Origin: JBAQMG01 sp049302575
Lineage (GTDB): Bacteria; Bacillota; Desulfitobacteriia; Desulfitobacteriales; Desulfitobacteriaceae
Reading direction: 5' to 3'
Length of the DNA: 43,622 nucleotides
NCBI GenBank assembly: GCA_049302575.1
Contig: JBAQMG010000030.1
Location: 1 to 43,622 of the forward strand
Position numbers and translations under genes: made by a program. A model generated the notes under the pieces. That model was given only the letters and a program-made list of their open reading frames with translations. It searched no databases and had not been told where the DNA came from. Below, piece by piece: positions 1-7,626 of the stretch (its first letter is position 1; each line of letters starts with the position of its first letter).

Positions 1-6
1 GGTTGG

Positions 7-738
7 TTAAAGAGAGGCTAAAGTGCTTCTCGGGCATCCTATTGGCATTAAGACTTTTAGAGGTAAGTCCCGAACGTGGAGGCAACGCCGAGGAGGAACG
101 CCGAGGAAGCTCGATTTTCGTAAGAAAAGATTATCAACTCTATCAAAAAACTCTTCTAACGACTCACCCCGATAGGCAGCCATCCCCATACTAATCGTTA
201 CGCATTCACGAATATCCAACCGTTGAAAAGCTTGACGTATCCTAACGGCTACTTTCCGCGCATCCTCCAAATCCGTCTCCGGAAGAAGTACAGCAAACTC
301 ATCTCCACCAAAACGATAGACCTCGTCACCTAAACGGACTGCCTCGCGAAAAGTAATTCCGCACAAATGCAAAAGTTCATTCCCCCGTCGATGCCCGAAC
401 GAATCATTGTACTTTTTAAACTGATCTAGGTCTATTAATATTAAAGTAAGTTCAGAATCTTTCCGTAAAAATCGTTGCGTCTCTATCCTCATCCTTTCCT
501 GATAAGCCCGAAAATTCCCCAGCCCAGTTAATTCATCTTGGGTTACCACCTTCAAAAGTCGACGACGATCAGCCAATAATTGTTCAGTTAAAAGGAAAAA
601 TCCTAAAACAACAACAGTTACTCCACCCGTTCTCAACCAAAAACCAGAAATTCCTTGCATCAAGACTACGACTGTAATCCCAAGTAACCAGAATTTAAGC
701 CTAGCCCTCAAATTATAGGAACCAAGTTTATTTAACAT
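7..738 (-). CDS. Membrane-anchored diguanylate cyclase (GGDEF domain)
   Basis: Predicted to make cyclic di-GMP from two GTP at the membrane. From the ATG at 738 it is 243 residues. Two hydrophobic segments (about residues 16-38 and 40-55) are followed by a GGDEF domain. The active-site motif GGDEF is intact at about residues 144-148, and an RLGD sequence lies five residues before it, which matches the RxxD inhibitory site that gives product feedback in this family. I prefer ATG 738 to the upstream GTG at 753 because a GGGGGTGG ribosome site precedes only the ATG. The C-terminus is odd: after DRVDNLF the usual ending (LYxAKxxGRNRV) is replaced by an unrelated proline/arginine-rich tail encoded by a short GC-rich repeat. 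It has its own candidate sigma-28 promoter. Domain assignment is sure; activity is inferred. Confidence 0.9.
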   Translation of the reverse strand: MLNKLGSYNLRARLKFWLLGITVVVLMQGISGFWLRTGGVTVVVLGFFLLTEQLLADRRRLLKVVTQDELTGLGNFRAYQERMRIETQRFLRKDSELTLILIDLDQFKKYNDSFGHRRGNELLHLCGITFREAVRLGDEVYRFGGDEFAVLLPETDLEDARKVAVRIRQAFQRLDIRECVTISMGMAAYRGESLEEFFDRVDNLFLRKSSFLGVPPRRCLHVRDLPLKVLMPIGCPRSTLASL

Positions 739-907
739 CAAATCCACCCCCACAAACAGTATTAACTTGCTGCTTACTTTCTAAACTACTAACCAAGATT
801 AATATCTATGTTGCGTTGTGATATGCATTGTTCACTAATATTTACATATTCTACATACTTGTCTAATTATCCTTTTTTGAAAAACCTTAAATTTTATTCT
901 TATTTAT

Positions 908-935
908 ATATCGTAAATTTATCCATAAATCTTTA
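908..935 (-). promoter_or_regulatory. Candidate sigma-28 (FliA/SigD) promoter for the GGDEF gene
   Basis: On the minus strand TAAA (935-932) is followed by exactly 16 bases and then TACGATAT (915-908), against the sigma-D consensus of TAAA, about 15 bases, GCCGATAT. The -35 is perfect and the -10 matches 6 of 8. The spacing is identical to the candidate promoters at 36885-36912 and 9741-9768. It lies just downstream of the terminator hairpin at 955-998, where a new unit would be expected to start. Initiation has not been shown. Confidence 0.55.
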
Positions 936-954
936 ACGAGGGAAATAATATTTT

Positions 955-998
955 AAGAGAATCAAGCAGTGCATTGTAATGCCTCTCTTGATTCTCTT
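955..998 (-). terminator. Hairpin terminator after the lytic transglycosylase gene
   Basis: A perfect 12 bp inverted repeat (955-966 with 987-998, AAGAGAATCAAG and its complement) encloses a 20-base loop that can itself pair (GCATT with AATGC). On the minus strand the tract after the stem is only A/T-rich, not a clean T run, so efficiency is uncertain. Its position 55 bp after the stop codon fits a terminator. Confidence 0.55.
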
Positions 999-1052
999 AT
1001 TCATTCCACTTTAACGATTTATTCTTTTGCAGAGCCGCAATTTGGACAAGCT

Positions 1053-1685
1053 TTAGATTTTATGATCAATTCCGTTTAAACTTGCCATTATCTGCTTAAC
1101 ATAATTTTGGGTTTCGGGATACGGGGGAATTCCGTCGTATTTCTCAATAGCTCCAGAGCCAGCATTATAGGCAGCTAACGCTAAAGGAACCTTACCCTGA
1201 TAACGCTTTAGTAAATCCTTTAGAAAGTGGGTTCCACCCTCCAGGTTCTGTACACTATCAAGGGGGTCTTTAACCCCATATGCTGAAGCTGTACCAGGCA
1301 TTAATTGCATAAGACCCTCCGCACCAACCGAGGACACCGCATGGGAATCAAACCCCGACTCAGCCTTGACTACTTCTTTAATCAGATTAGGATCGACCCC
1401 GTATTTTTGACCCATTGCCCCGATTATTCCTTCTAGAGATTTCTCTCCATCAGATTTAGGAAAGTTAGTCCCAATGATTGGAGCTTTAGCCTGATCTCCG
1501 GTGGAAGTATTAACCTGAGGGCTAAGATTCGTTGCACCCTTATTTTGAAGGGCAGCTTGTAACATACTAGTAAATAGAAATGAATCAGAAGAATCATTTC
1601 CTGCCTTTTCGTCTATATTCCCAACCCGCCAAGCCGAACTAGCTTGTTGAAGTTGTATTAGCAACATCAGCTCAGAAATATTCAC
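1053..1685 (-). CDS. Lytic transglycosylase, SLT domain (flagellum-associated)
   Basis: Predicted to cleave the peptidoglycan glycan strand with 1,6-anhydro product, probably to let the flagellar rod through the wall. It is 210 residues. The first 80 are low-complexity and polar; the C-terminal half is an SLT (Slt70-type) domain with the catalytic glutamate in KAESGF (Glu109), the GLMQLMPGTA block and the AYNAG block. It starts at a GTG with AAGGCGG upstream. In Gram-negative bacteria the muramidase is the C-terminal domain of FlgJ; here a free SLT protein sits in the flagellar locus and may fill that role (inference). No clear secretion signal peptide is visible, so export through the flagellar apparatus is possible. 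A hairpin terminator follows. Confidence 0.88.
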   Translation of the reverse strand: MNISELMLLIQLQQASSAWRVGNIDEKAGNDSSDSFLFTSMLQAALQNKGATNLSPQVNTSTGDQAKAPIIGTNFPKSDGEKSLEGIIGAMGQKYGVDPNLIKEVVKAESGFDSHAVSSVGAEGLMQLMPGTASAYGVKDPLDSVQNLEGGTHFLKDLLKRYQGKVPLALAAYNAGSGAIEKYDGIPPYPETQNYVKQIMASLNGIDHKI

Positions 1686-1854
1686 TAAAGCACCGCCTTA
1701 CTTAAAAAAAATAAATCTAATTGACAAAATTATAGTAACATTATTTCAATCATAACCCTGTATAATAGTGTGATTCTTAGCAATCTTGCACAAAGCTATT
1801 GTCATTGTTGATTGTAGCAGTATCCTGTCAGACATGAGTATCTTTTATGCAAAC

Positions 1855-2490
1855 CTAGAGTTGATACTTATATGTTTGTATCAGCTTATTATTTTGATCA
1901 TACGCTTCAAACGTAATTGTGTTTCCCTGTTTTGCGCCATAGACTCCAGCACTATAGGTATTCTTACCAATGTACTGCATCTTTGTTTTATTTACATCAA
2001 CCCGATAGACGTTAGGGGCTGTCTTTACTTTAAAACTCGTAATCAAGGAATTAAACGTGCTTTGGACATCCAAGATATAATTCACTGTCGTTGGAGGAGT
2101 GACAACTACGGTGAATGGAACCATAATTTGCTCAACAAGTTTTACCCTTGTTTGAGACGTTATCCCGTTCGTGATATATAAGGAGTAATCTCCAGCCGTA
2201 TAAGCCACAGCAGGAATAACGACAGCGGAGAGGGCATCAGCAGACAATTTAACCGTTGTTGCGATCTTCGCTAGTTTACTATCCAGCACGTAAATGGTAT
2301 TGTTATTTACACTCGTGCTCAATAAAGGGACAGTAAACGAAATCGTCCAAACCTTATTAACATCTGTCGTTGTTTTTGCCGGCCATGTCGTGAAGTCTAG
2401 ATTCGAAGTCGCCGCAACCACCGATGATACAGAGCTTAGTAACATTATACTTACGAAGAGTACCGCAACCCACCAAGTTTTCTTAACCAC
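1855..2490 (-). CDS. Secreted protein with SbsA-type Ig-like domain, copy 2
   Basis: Function unknown. This 211-residue protein has a clear signal peptide (KK, a hydrophobic stretch, cleavage near SVVAA at about residue 27), so it should be exported. Residues about 30-125 look like a bacterial Ig-like domain of the SbsA/Big_5 type (a strand pattern around VNKVWTISFTVPL and NTIYVLD). The C-terminal part (about 135-211) resembles the matching part of the neighbour at 2524-3453: both have ITFEAxDxxxxxxxT near the end, so the two are probably paralogues. It starts at GTG with AAAGGA seven bases upstream, 33 bp after its neighbour, so the two are likely co-transcribed. No catalytic motif, lipobox or sorting signal is visible. 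An extracellular structural or adhesive role is only a guess. Confidence 0.75.
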   Translation of the reverse strand: MVKKTWWVAVLFVSIMLLSSVSSVVAATSNLDFTTWPAKTTTDVNKVWTISFTVPLLSTSVNNNTIYVLDSKLAKIATTVKLSADALSAVVIPAVAYTAGDYSLYITNGITSQTRVKLVEQIMVPFTVVVTPPTTVNYILDVQSTFNSLITSFKVKTAPNVYRVDVNKTKMQYIGKNTYSAGVYGAKQGNTITFEAYDQNNKLIQTYKYQL

Positions 2491-2523
2491 AATACCATCC
2501 TTTCTGTAAAAACGCCTACCTAT

Positions 2524-3453
2524 TTACTTAGCTGGCCTAATGATCGATAACTCCGAAGTATTGAATTTCGCAAGGATATCGATAAAGAGCTTTCCGTTAT
2601 TTAGAATAAGGTCTGCTAGCGTCTTCGTACCTGAAAGTGTTTTAAGGCTGGATAAATCTTCAGTTGACCCTAAGGGATTATAAAGAATAACTTTAGTTTC
2701 CAGAACTCTCCCATATTTATCCTTGGCCTCAAAAGTTATATCGTCACCAGCCCCTATCGAACCAGAAAATCCGCTGCTCCAAACTGCGCCCGATTTAACT
2801 GCCTGATGTATAGGACCTCCTGAACCAAATTCTACAGTCATACTAGCAACTTCAACTTCCGCCTTAATATCTACATTTGTTAGGGTCATCGGGGTTGTCG
2901 TAGTTGCAATATCAAATTTAGTCATATATTTCTTCGGTACAATAACCTTCAAGGTTCGAGGAGAATCGAATTGTAAAAGAGCATTAAAAGCGGCTTCATC
3001 ACTTATTAACGTATCCAACAGATAAGCCGTATGAAAATCAACGGTAACCTGAGTATTAGTATATAATGTTGTGTCTGTCATTACGTCTGCAAGAACAGTT
3101 AGTGTATAATCTGAATCATACGCTAACGTAGTTCCGGGGGCGAACGTAATACTCTTTTTGTCACTTCCTAAAAAATAATTTAAATTTAGATTAGTCCCTC
3201 CAGCCTTTAACGTAATCTTCGCCGTATTAACATTACTTAAATCAGCCAGAATGGGAACACCGAAAGTTACTTTGAACACTTGATTTACAGGAACATCTAC
3301 ACATTTTCCATAGACAGTAGCCGGCACTGCTGGGTCTGTAGTAACAGTAACTTGCTGTGCAAATACCTGCGTAACTGGTGCCAGCCATAGGAAAAAGCAA
3401 AAAGCCATAATGAACATTATGGGTTTAGTTAGTAACTTTGAACTTTGAAACAT
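2524..3453 (-). CDS. Secreted protein with SbsA-type Ig-like domain, copy 1
   Basis: Function unknown. It has 309 residues and a signal peptide ending near VFAQQ (about residue 33). Residues about 40-146 resemble an SbsA/Big_5 Ig-like domain (VPVNQVFKVTFGVPI, then ITFAPGTTLAYDSDYTLTV). A second beta-rich region runs to about 255 and contains ITFEAKDKYGRVLET, shared with the smaller paralogue downstream. The last 50 residues (ending in SIIRPAK) are extra. The ATG has GGGAG about 11 bases upstream. The gene lies 109 bp after cheW; I see no terminator in that gap, so it may be read from the flagellar operon or from an unseen promoter. The protein could be a filament sheath, surface or adhesion component; nothing in the sequence decides this. 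Confidence 0.75.
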   Translation of the reverse strand: MFQSSKLLTKPIMFIMAFCFFLWLAPVTQVFAQQVTVTTDPAVPATVYGKCVDVPVNQVFKVTFGVPILADLSNVNTAKITLKAGGTNLNLNYFLGSDKKSITFAPGTTLAYDSDYTLTVLADVMTDTTLYTNTQVTVDFHTAYLLDTLISDEAAFNALLQFDSPRTLKVIVPKKYMTKFDIATTTTPMTLTNVDIKAEVEVASMTVEFGSGGPIHQAVKSGAVWSSGFSGSIGAGDDITFEAKDKYGRVLETKVILYNPLGSTEDLSSLKTLSGTKTLADLILNNGKLFIDILAKFNTSELSIIRPAK

Positions 3454-3562
3454 TTTTAATTCAGCTCCCTCTCTCTACCTGAAATTTAGTGCAAAAATAC
3501 ATTAGTGACACTACCTTCGCATCGAACGAGATTAATCTTAATACAATATGCTCAATGTTTTC

Positions 3563-4021
3563 CTAACACAACTCGTTCAATCCCCGCAATTCATCATTAT
3601 CCAAAATCCGTTCAGGTACCAACAGCATAATAATTCTATCTGGCAAGTTAATAAGTCCCCCAATAAAAGCAGCTGTTACTAAAGGCGGTGGTGAAACTAC
3701 ATTATCTAAGATCCGTACTTCTCGAACTTGATCTACTGCAAATCCAACTAATTTATCCTGTACTTCAGTGATGAGAGCAAAAGTGTTTTCCTCTTTCATC
3801 CCTTCTTCTGAAACGGCACAATTTTCTTTAGAAATACCAAAACGCACATGTAAATCGATTAGGGGAATCGCCTGACCGCGTAAATTTATCAATCCTTGCA
3901 CAAAAGGAGGAGCTTGGGGAATAGAACGCACTTCTCCGAGACGCATAATTTCCTGTACGACTTCTATCGGCATGCCGTATTCTTCTTGCCCCAAGGTAAA
4001 GATAACTACTTGCTCAGCCAT
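3563..4021 (-). CDS. cheW: CheW-like chemotaxis coupling protein (second copy)
   Basis: A single CheW domain of 152 residues that would couple CheA kinase to chemoreceptors. The typical N-terminal blocks are present: FTLGQEEYGMPIEVVQEIM, then the VQGLINLRGQAIPLIDL strand region that binds the CheA P5 domain. It is clearly distinct from the other CheW at 30944-31390 and has an insert of polar residues around 70-80. It ends the fliK-flgD-flgE unit and follows flgF by 33 bp. No receiver domain is fused to it, so it is not CheV. Having two CheW proteins suggests different receptor arrays, or a role apart from the array (inference). Confidence 0.88.
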   Translation of the reverse strand: MAEQVVIFTLGQEEYGMPIEVVQEIMRLGEVRSIPQAPPFVQGLINLRGQAIPLIDLHVRFGISKENCAVSEEGMKEENTFALITEVQDKLVGFAVDQVREVRILDNVVSPPPLVTAAFIGGLINLPDRIIMLLVPERILDNDELRGLNELC

Positions 4022-4054
4022 AAACTTTTCTTCCTCTTCCTATTCCTATTTTTA

Positions 4055-4810
4055 CTAAATCTTTCCCACCTCATTTACAGCCTTTTCCAAGGTTGCATCT
4101 TGAGTTTGAATAACCTTTTGATTAGCCTCATAGGCACGCATGACCGTAATCATCTGAACCATTTGAGAGGCTGCATCCACATTCGAAGCTTCGAAAGCAC
4201 CTTGGCGAATTTGAACCAAAGTAGCAGCTGAGGTTTGGTTTGCTGAATATAACGATTGTCCCTCACGTTCCAAAGCTGATTCCGGAATATCGACAACCCG
4301 CAAATGATCAATTACCTTGCCACCATCTGTAACTGTCCCATCAGAAGCAACCTTAAACTGTTGGCTGAGATGATTAGAAACCCCGATTGGGCCATTTTCG
4401 CCTAAGACCGCGTAGCCATCTGCTGTTTGAAGGGCACCTAAGGCATTTAACTGAAACTGACCATTGCGAGTGTAACGCTCGCCCTGCCCCGTTTGCACAA
4501 CAAAATAACCAGGCGTATTCAACGCCAAATCAGTTACCTTATCTGTAGTTTGAATAACACCCTGAATGTTGAATTTAGAGATACGATCGACTATTACTCC
4601 CGTACCAATCGAACCGAGTAGGGTAGCCTCCGCGTTTCCGTTCGCCGTTATCCCCAAACGTTCAATAAGCTGTGACGGAAAAGCTTGAGCACTCCCTTGT
4701 TCTGCTTTATAACCGGGAGTTTTAAGATTAGCAACATTATCGCCGATAATATCACTTTGAGCCTGGGCGGCCAACATACCTGAACCTGCGGTATATAGCC
4801 CTCGTATCAT
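4055..4810 (-). CDS. flgF: Flagellar basal-body rod protein, FlgF-like
   Basis: A rod or distal-rod protein of 251 residues exported by the flagellar type III system. The N-terminus (MIRGLYTAGSGMLAAQ, then NVANLKTPGYKA) is the Flg_bb_rod motif and the C-terminus (QMVQMITVMRAYEANQKVIQ) is the coiled-coil motif that forms the D0 domain. The start of the protein is closer to FlgF than FlgG in my reading; Bacillus FlhO/FlhP are equivalent names, so the symbol is less certain than the family. The ATG has GGGGG about 11 bases upstream. It follows flgB by 33 bp. Confidence 0.85.
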   Translation of the reverse strand: MIRGLYTAGSGMLAAQAQSDIIGDNVANLKTPGYKAEQGSAQAFPSQLIERLGITANGNAEATLLGSIGTGVIVDRISKFNIQGVIQTTDKVTDLALNTPGYFVVQTGQGERYTRNGQFQLNALGALQTADGYAVLGENGPIGVSNHLSQQFKVASDGTVTDGGKVIDHLRVVDIPESALEREGQSLYSANQTSAATLVQIRQGAFEASNVDAASQMVQMITVMRAYEANQKVIQTQDATLEKAVNEVGKI

Positions 4811-4843
4811 GTGCTTTGTTACCCCCTATTTCCTCGATCGACG

Positions 4844-5251
4844 TTATGGTTTTTCTTGAATTACCATGCGCAAAAGACCGAGTTGTGAAGAAATCGTTCT
4901 TGTTAAAGTATTGAAATAGATCCCATTTTCAGCAACATTGGCCATTTCATGATCGATATCCACATTGTTACCATCATTTCGTAATGTGGTTGTATTATCT
5001 GTTGAAACCAGCTCTAGTTCACCATTATTCACACCTGGTAAGTGTTTAGGAGAAGTCATTTTAAGTGGTAAATTTTGCACCTGTTCTCCTAATGCAGCAC
5101 CCAATACCGCTTGGAAATTAACATCCGAGCGTTTAAAGTCGGGGGTATCGACATTCGCTACATTATTAGCCAAAACTTTTTGTCGGAGACTTGAAGCATC
5201 AAGTCCTTTTTCCAAGGTTGACAACACTGGTCCATTCAACCATCCGGACAT
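4844..5251 (-). CDS. flgB: Flagellar basal-body rod protein FlgB
   Basis: Proximal rod subunit, 135 residues, the usual length for FlgB. It has the N-terminal rod motif (LRQKVLANNVANVDTPDFKR), the FlgB-type middle with TLRNDGNNVDIDHEMANVAENG, and a C-terminal helix (FNTLTRTISSQLGLLRMVI). A GGAGG site lies eight bases before the ATG. Its position is unusual: flgB is normally directly upstream of flgC and fliE, but here flgC-fliE are about 24 kb away (30208-29374) behind cheB, and flgB sits between two flgG-type genes, 5 bp from the one upstream. No second flgB is visible in the window. Confidence 0.92.
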   Translation of the reverse strand: MSGWLNGPVLSTLEKGLDASSLRQKVLANNVANVDTPDFKRSDVNFQAVLGAALGEQVQNLPLKMTSPKHLPGVNNGELELVSTDNTTTLRNDGNNVDIDHEMANVAENGIYFNTLTRTISSQLGLLRMVIQEKP

Positions 5252-5256
5252 CTACT

Positions 5257-6048
5257 CTACCTCCTTATAGTATTAGCTATATCCCACATGCGATCTCCAT
5301 CTTGAACCATTCGAGAGTTTAGTTGATAGACCCGTTGAACCTGAATTAAATCCGTCATCGCTGAACCTAAGTTCACATTGGATTGTTCCAAAGCCTTTGA
5401 GTGCACGATCCCAAGATTTTGGCCAGGGAATCCAATTACGGCATCTCCCGAATTAGCTGAAGATGTATAAAGATTATCTCCGACTTTAAATAACCCCTCC
5501 TGATTAGCAAACCCTGCCAGTGTAATTTGTCCAAAAGCTTGTGTTATTCCTTGGACAACACCTTTTAATTCACCATCCGTGCTAACACTAACCTCGGTAG
5601 CTTCTTTAGGAACTAAAATAGCTGTTGAAGGAATACCTCCTGCCAATAAATTTCCTTGACTATCTTGTAATTGTCCATTGGCATTAGTTCTAAATGATCC
5701 AGCCCTAGTATAGGCTGTTTCTCCGTTTGGTCTGATGACTTGGAAAAATCCTTCACCTTCAATATTTAAATCCCAAATGTTTTCGGTGGTACTTATAGGT
5801 CCTTGGCTAAAGTCCGTCCCTACGCCATTTAATATGACCCCTGCACCAACACTGAGCGCATCTGGAATAGAAACTCCAATCGGCAGAGTGGCCTTTTCTG
5901 GACGAACTACGTTTTTTAAGGTCTCAGCAAAACTAACCTGGCTAGCTTTGAAGCCAATAGTATTAGTATTGGCAATATTATCGGCTACTGTATCCATCGC
6001 TAGTTGCTGAGCGCGAATACCCGAGGCGGCTGTACCAATTAAATGCAT
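5257..6048 (-). CDS. flgG: Flagellar hook-basal body protein, FlgG-like
   Basis: A distal rod protein family member of 263 residues. It carries the N-terminal rod motif (AASGIRAQQLAMDTVADNIANTNTIGFKA), the central FlgE/FlgG block (LNIEGEGFFQVIRPNGETAYTRAGSF), and a C-terminal helix (LEQSNVNLGSAMTDLIQVQRVYQLNSRMV). The order flgE, this gene, flgB, flgF suggests a rod cluster. A GGAGG site precedes the ATG. Which of the two FlgG-family genes is the true distal rod cannot be settled from motifs alone. Confidence 0.85.
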   Translation of the reverse strand: MHLIGTAASGIRAQQLAMDTVADNIANTNTIGFKASQVSFAETLKNVVRPEKATLPIGVSIPDALSVGAGVILNGVGTDFSQGPISTTENIWDLNIEGEGFFQVIRPNGETAYTRAGSFRTNANGQLQDSQGNLLAGGIPSTAILVPKEATEVSVSTDGELKGVVQGITQAFGQITLAGFANQEGLFKVGDNLYTSSANSGDAVIGFPGQNLGIVHSKALEQSNVNLGSAMTDLIQVQRVYQLNSRMVQDGDRMWDIANTIRR

Positions 6049-6077
6049 ACTATTTCCTCCAAGTAACTACAATTATC

Positions 6078-7046
6078 TTATTGCCTCTTTAGGTCAATCA
6101 GCTCTTGAAGCAATGAATCTGACACTGTGATAACCCGCGAGTTAGCCTGAAAACCACGTTGAGTGACAATCATATCCGTAAATTCTTGAGAAAGATCAAC
6201 ATTGGACATTTCTAGTGCTCCAGCAACAACCGCCCCGAGATCCTCATCACCTGCTCCCATCGTTTGTACATCACCAGAACTACTTGAAGGAACAAAGAAG
6301 CTTCCCCCAATACTATTAAGGCCACCATAATTACCGAACTTCGCTACGGCGATTTGGGCAATCTTATGTGTTTCCGATGTAGTTCCATCACTATAGACAC
6401 CTGTAACTATCCCTTTTTGGTCAATACTATAACTAGTTAAACCTAGAGGTGAAGTTGAAGTCGACCAAGCACAAGTGGAACCTAATTTTATGTTAACCGG
6501 TACCGTTGTTTGGGTAACCGGAGGTACCTGCGCACCGCCCCAGGCAATTGGGTTCGTATCATCTGCAAAATTTACTCCCTGAACCAAAGCACCACTTCCA
6601 GGGTCTTGTAAGTTTCCATCTTTATCAAGGTCAAACCCCCCTGACCGAGTATAAACTAAATTTTGTATAAATGTGCCAGGATTAGCAGGATCACTTCTCG
6701 AACCATTACTAAGAACAAACATTCCATTCCCTTGGATCATCATATCTGTACTTTTACCTGTGCTTTGAGATGGTCCCTGCGTGATAATTTGGTCAATTGA
6801 ACCTAACCCAACTCCAAGCCCTATCTGAACCGGATTGGTCGTTCCTCTATTAGGATCCGAAGGTGCTGTTGGATCAGTATTTGGATTAGTTGCATTCTTT
6901 AGCGTTTGGTTATATAGGCTTGAAAAACTAGCTCTGCTGCGTTTAAATCCCGTAGTATTAACATTAGCTATGTTATTTCCAATTACATCCATCTTTATTT
7001 GGTGGTTTTTTAATCCTGTGATAGCTGAATATAATGAACGTATCAA
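6078..7046 (-). CDS. flgE: Flagellar hook protein FlgE
   Basis: The hook subunit, 322 residues, with the short middle domains common in Firmicutes. It shows the N-terminal motif (SAITGLKNHQIKMDVIGNNIANVNTTGFKRS), the central DMMIQGNGMFVLSNG block, and a C-terminal ALEMSNVDLSQEFTDMIVTQRGFQANSRVI helix. It starts at a TTG (7046) seven bases after GGGGGA; no in-frame ATG near it has a site. It lies 68 bp after flgD, which is the assembly scaffold for this protein. Confidence 0.88.
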   Translation of the reverse strand: MIRSLYSAITGLKNHQIKMDVIGNNIANVNTTGFKRSRASFSSLYNQTLKNATNPNTDPTAPSDPNRGTTNPVQIGLGVGLGSIDQIITQGPSQSTGKSTDMMIQGNGMFVLSNGSRSDPANPGTFIQNLVYTRSGGFDLDKDGNLQDPGSGALVQGVNFADDTNPIAWGGAQVPPVTQTTVPVNIKLGSTCAWSTSTSPLGLTSYSIDQKGIVTGVYSDGTTSETHKIAQIAVAKFGNYGGLNSIGGSFFVPSSSSGDVQTMGAGDEDLGAVVAGALEMSNVDLSQEFTDMIVTQRGFQANSRVITVSDSLLQELIDLKRQ

Positions 7047-7114
7047 GCGTTTATCCCCCTTTTATAATTTCAGACTCATTATCTAAGACTGTAGAAATTT
7101 CCGAAGGTAATTTT

Positions 7115-7600
7115 TTATGGAGTTACTAGATCTGCCGATGTACCTGAACCCACATTATTGGGAACCGTCTCAACTTTAGTTACGCTATTCAAATTTAAAT
7201 TTAAACCGCCTATCTGCAACGTGATAGATCCATTAAGAGGAAAGTTTACACTGTCTACAACTCCTAAAATGGATTTTCCATCTGCAGCCGAACCGGTTAC
7301 TTGTTTTCCAATTAAAGCTGCACCTTGAGAAACTAATAACTGTTGGGTTAATGAGGCAAAGGTATCATGCAAATCATTGACAGATACAGCTACATTATTC
7401 ATTTGTTCTAATGAGCTAAACGAAGCCATTTGGGCGATAAAATCCTTATTATCCATCGGAGACATTGGATCTTGATTTTTCAGTTCAGTTGTCAGCAATT
7501 TAAGAAAGTCGTCTTTACCCATAGTCTTATCCACTGCTTTAGATAAAGCATTATTATTGTTACTAATTGAAGTTGCAGAATTTATTACGCTAACAGTCAT
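7115..7600 (-). CDS. flgD: Flagellar hook capping (scaffold) protein FlgD
   Basis: Needed to assemble the hook; exported and later replaced. From ATG 7600 it is 161 residues. The conserved FlgD N-terminus is present (KDDFLKLLTTELKNQDPMSPMDNKDFIAQMASFSSLEQM). The C-terminal Ig-like and Tudor parts are reduced, as in many Clostridia. GGAGG lies 11 bases before ATG 7600; an alternative GTG at 7627 would overlap the fliK stop codon as TAGTG and add nine residues, but lacks its own site. Its neighbours fliK and flgE fit hook assembly. Confidence 0.9.
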   Translation of the reverse strand: MTVSVINSATSISNNNNALSKAVDKTMGKDDFLKLLTTELKNQDPMSPMDNKDFIAQMASFSSLEQMNNVAVSVNDLHDTFASLTQQLLVSQGAALIGKQVTGSAADGKSILGVVDSVNFPLNGSITLQIGGLNLNLNSVTKVETVPNNVGSGTSADLVTP

Positions 7601-7626
7601 AATTATATTATCCTCCAAACTTTCCA

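Larger units (their letters stand above)
739..1052. other. Intergenic region between transglycosylase and GGDEF genes
   Basis: This 314 bp AT-rich gap holds the terminator-like hairpin of the transglycosylase gene (955-998) and a candidate sigma-28 promoter (908-935). The leader from that promoter to the GGDEF start would be about 160 nt. I see no riboswitch core in it. At 1019-1072 a 16-codon fragment in another frame reads like the end of a zinc ribbon (CPNCG), probably chance or a remnant. Confidence 0.6.

Noticed and set aside
1019..1072. Short fragment reading CPNCGSAKE after the transglycosylase gene
   Set aside because: Only about 16 codons, no ribosome site, and a stop just upstream; it looks like a zinc-ribbon end but cannot be supported as a gene.
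1786..2181. 131-codon plus-strand open frame opposite the second Ig-like gene
   Set aside because: It has no ribosome site, no family-like sequence and is antisense to a protein with a clear signal peptide.
3896..4231. 111-codon plus-strand open frame over cheW and flgF
   Set aside because: It spans two conserved minus-strand genes and shows no protein features.
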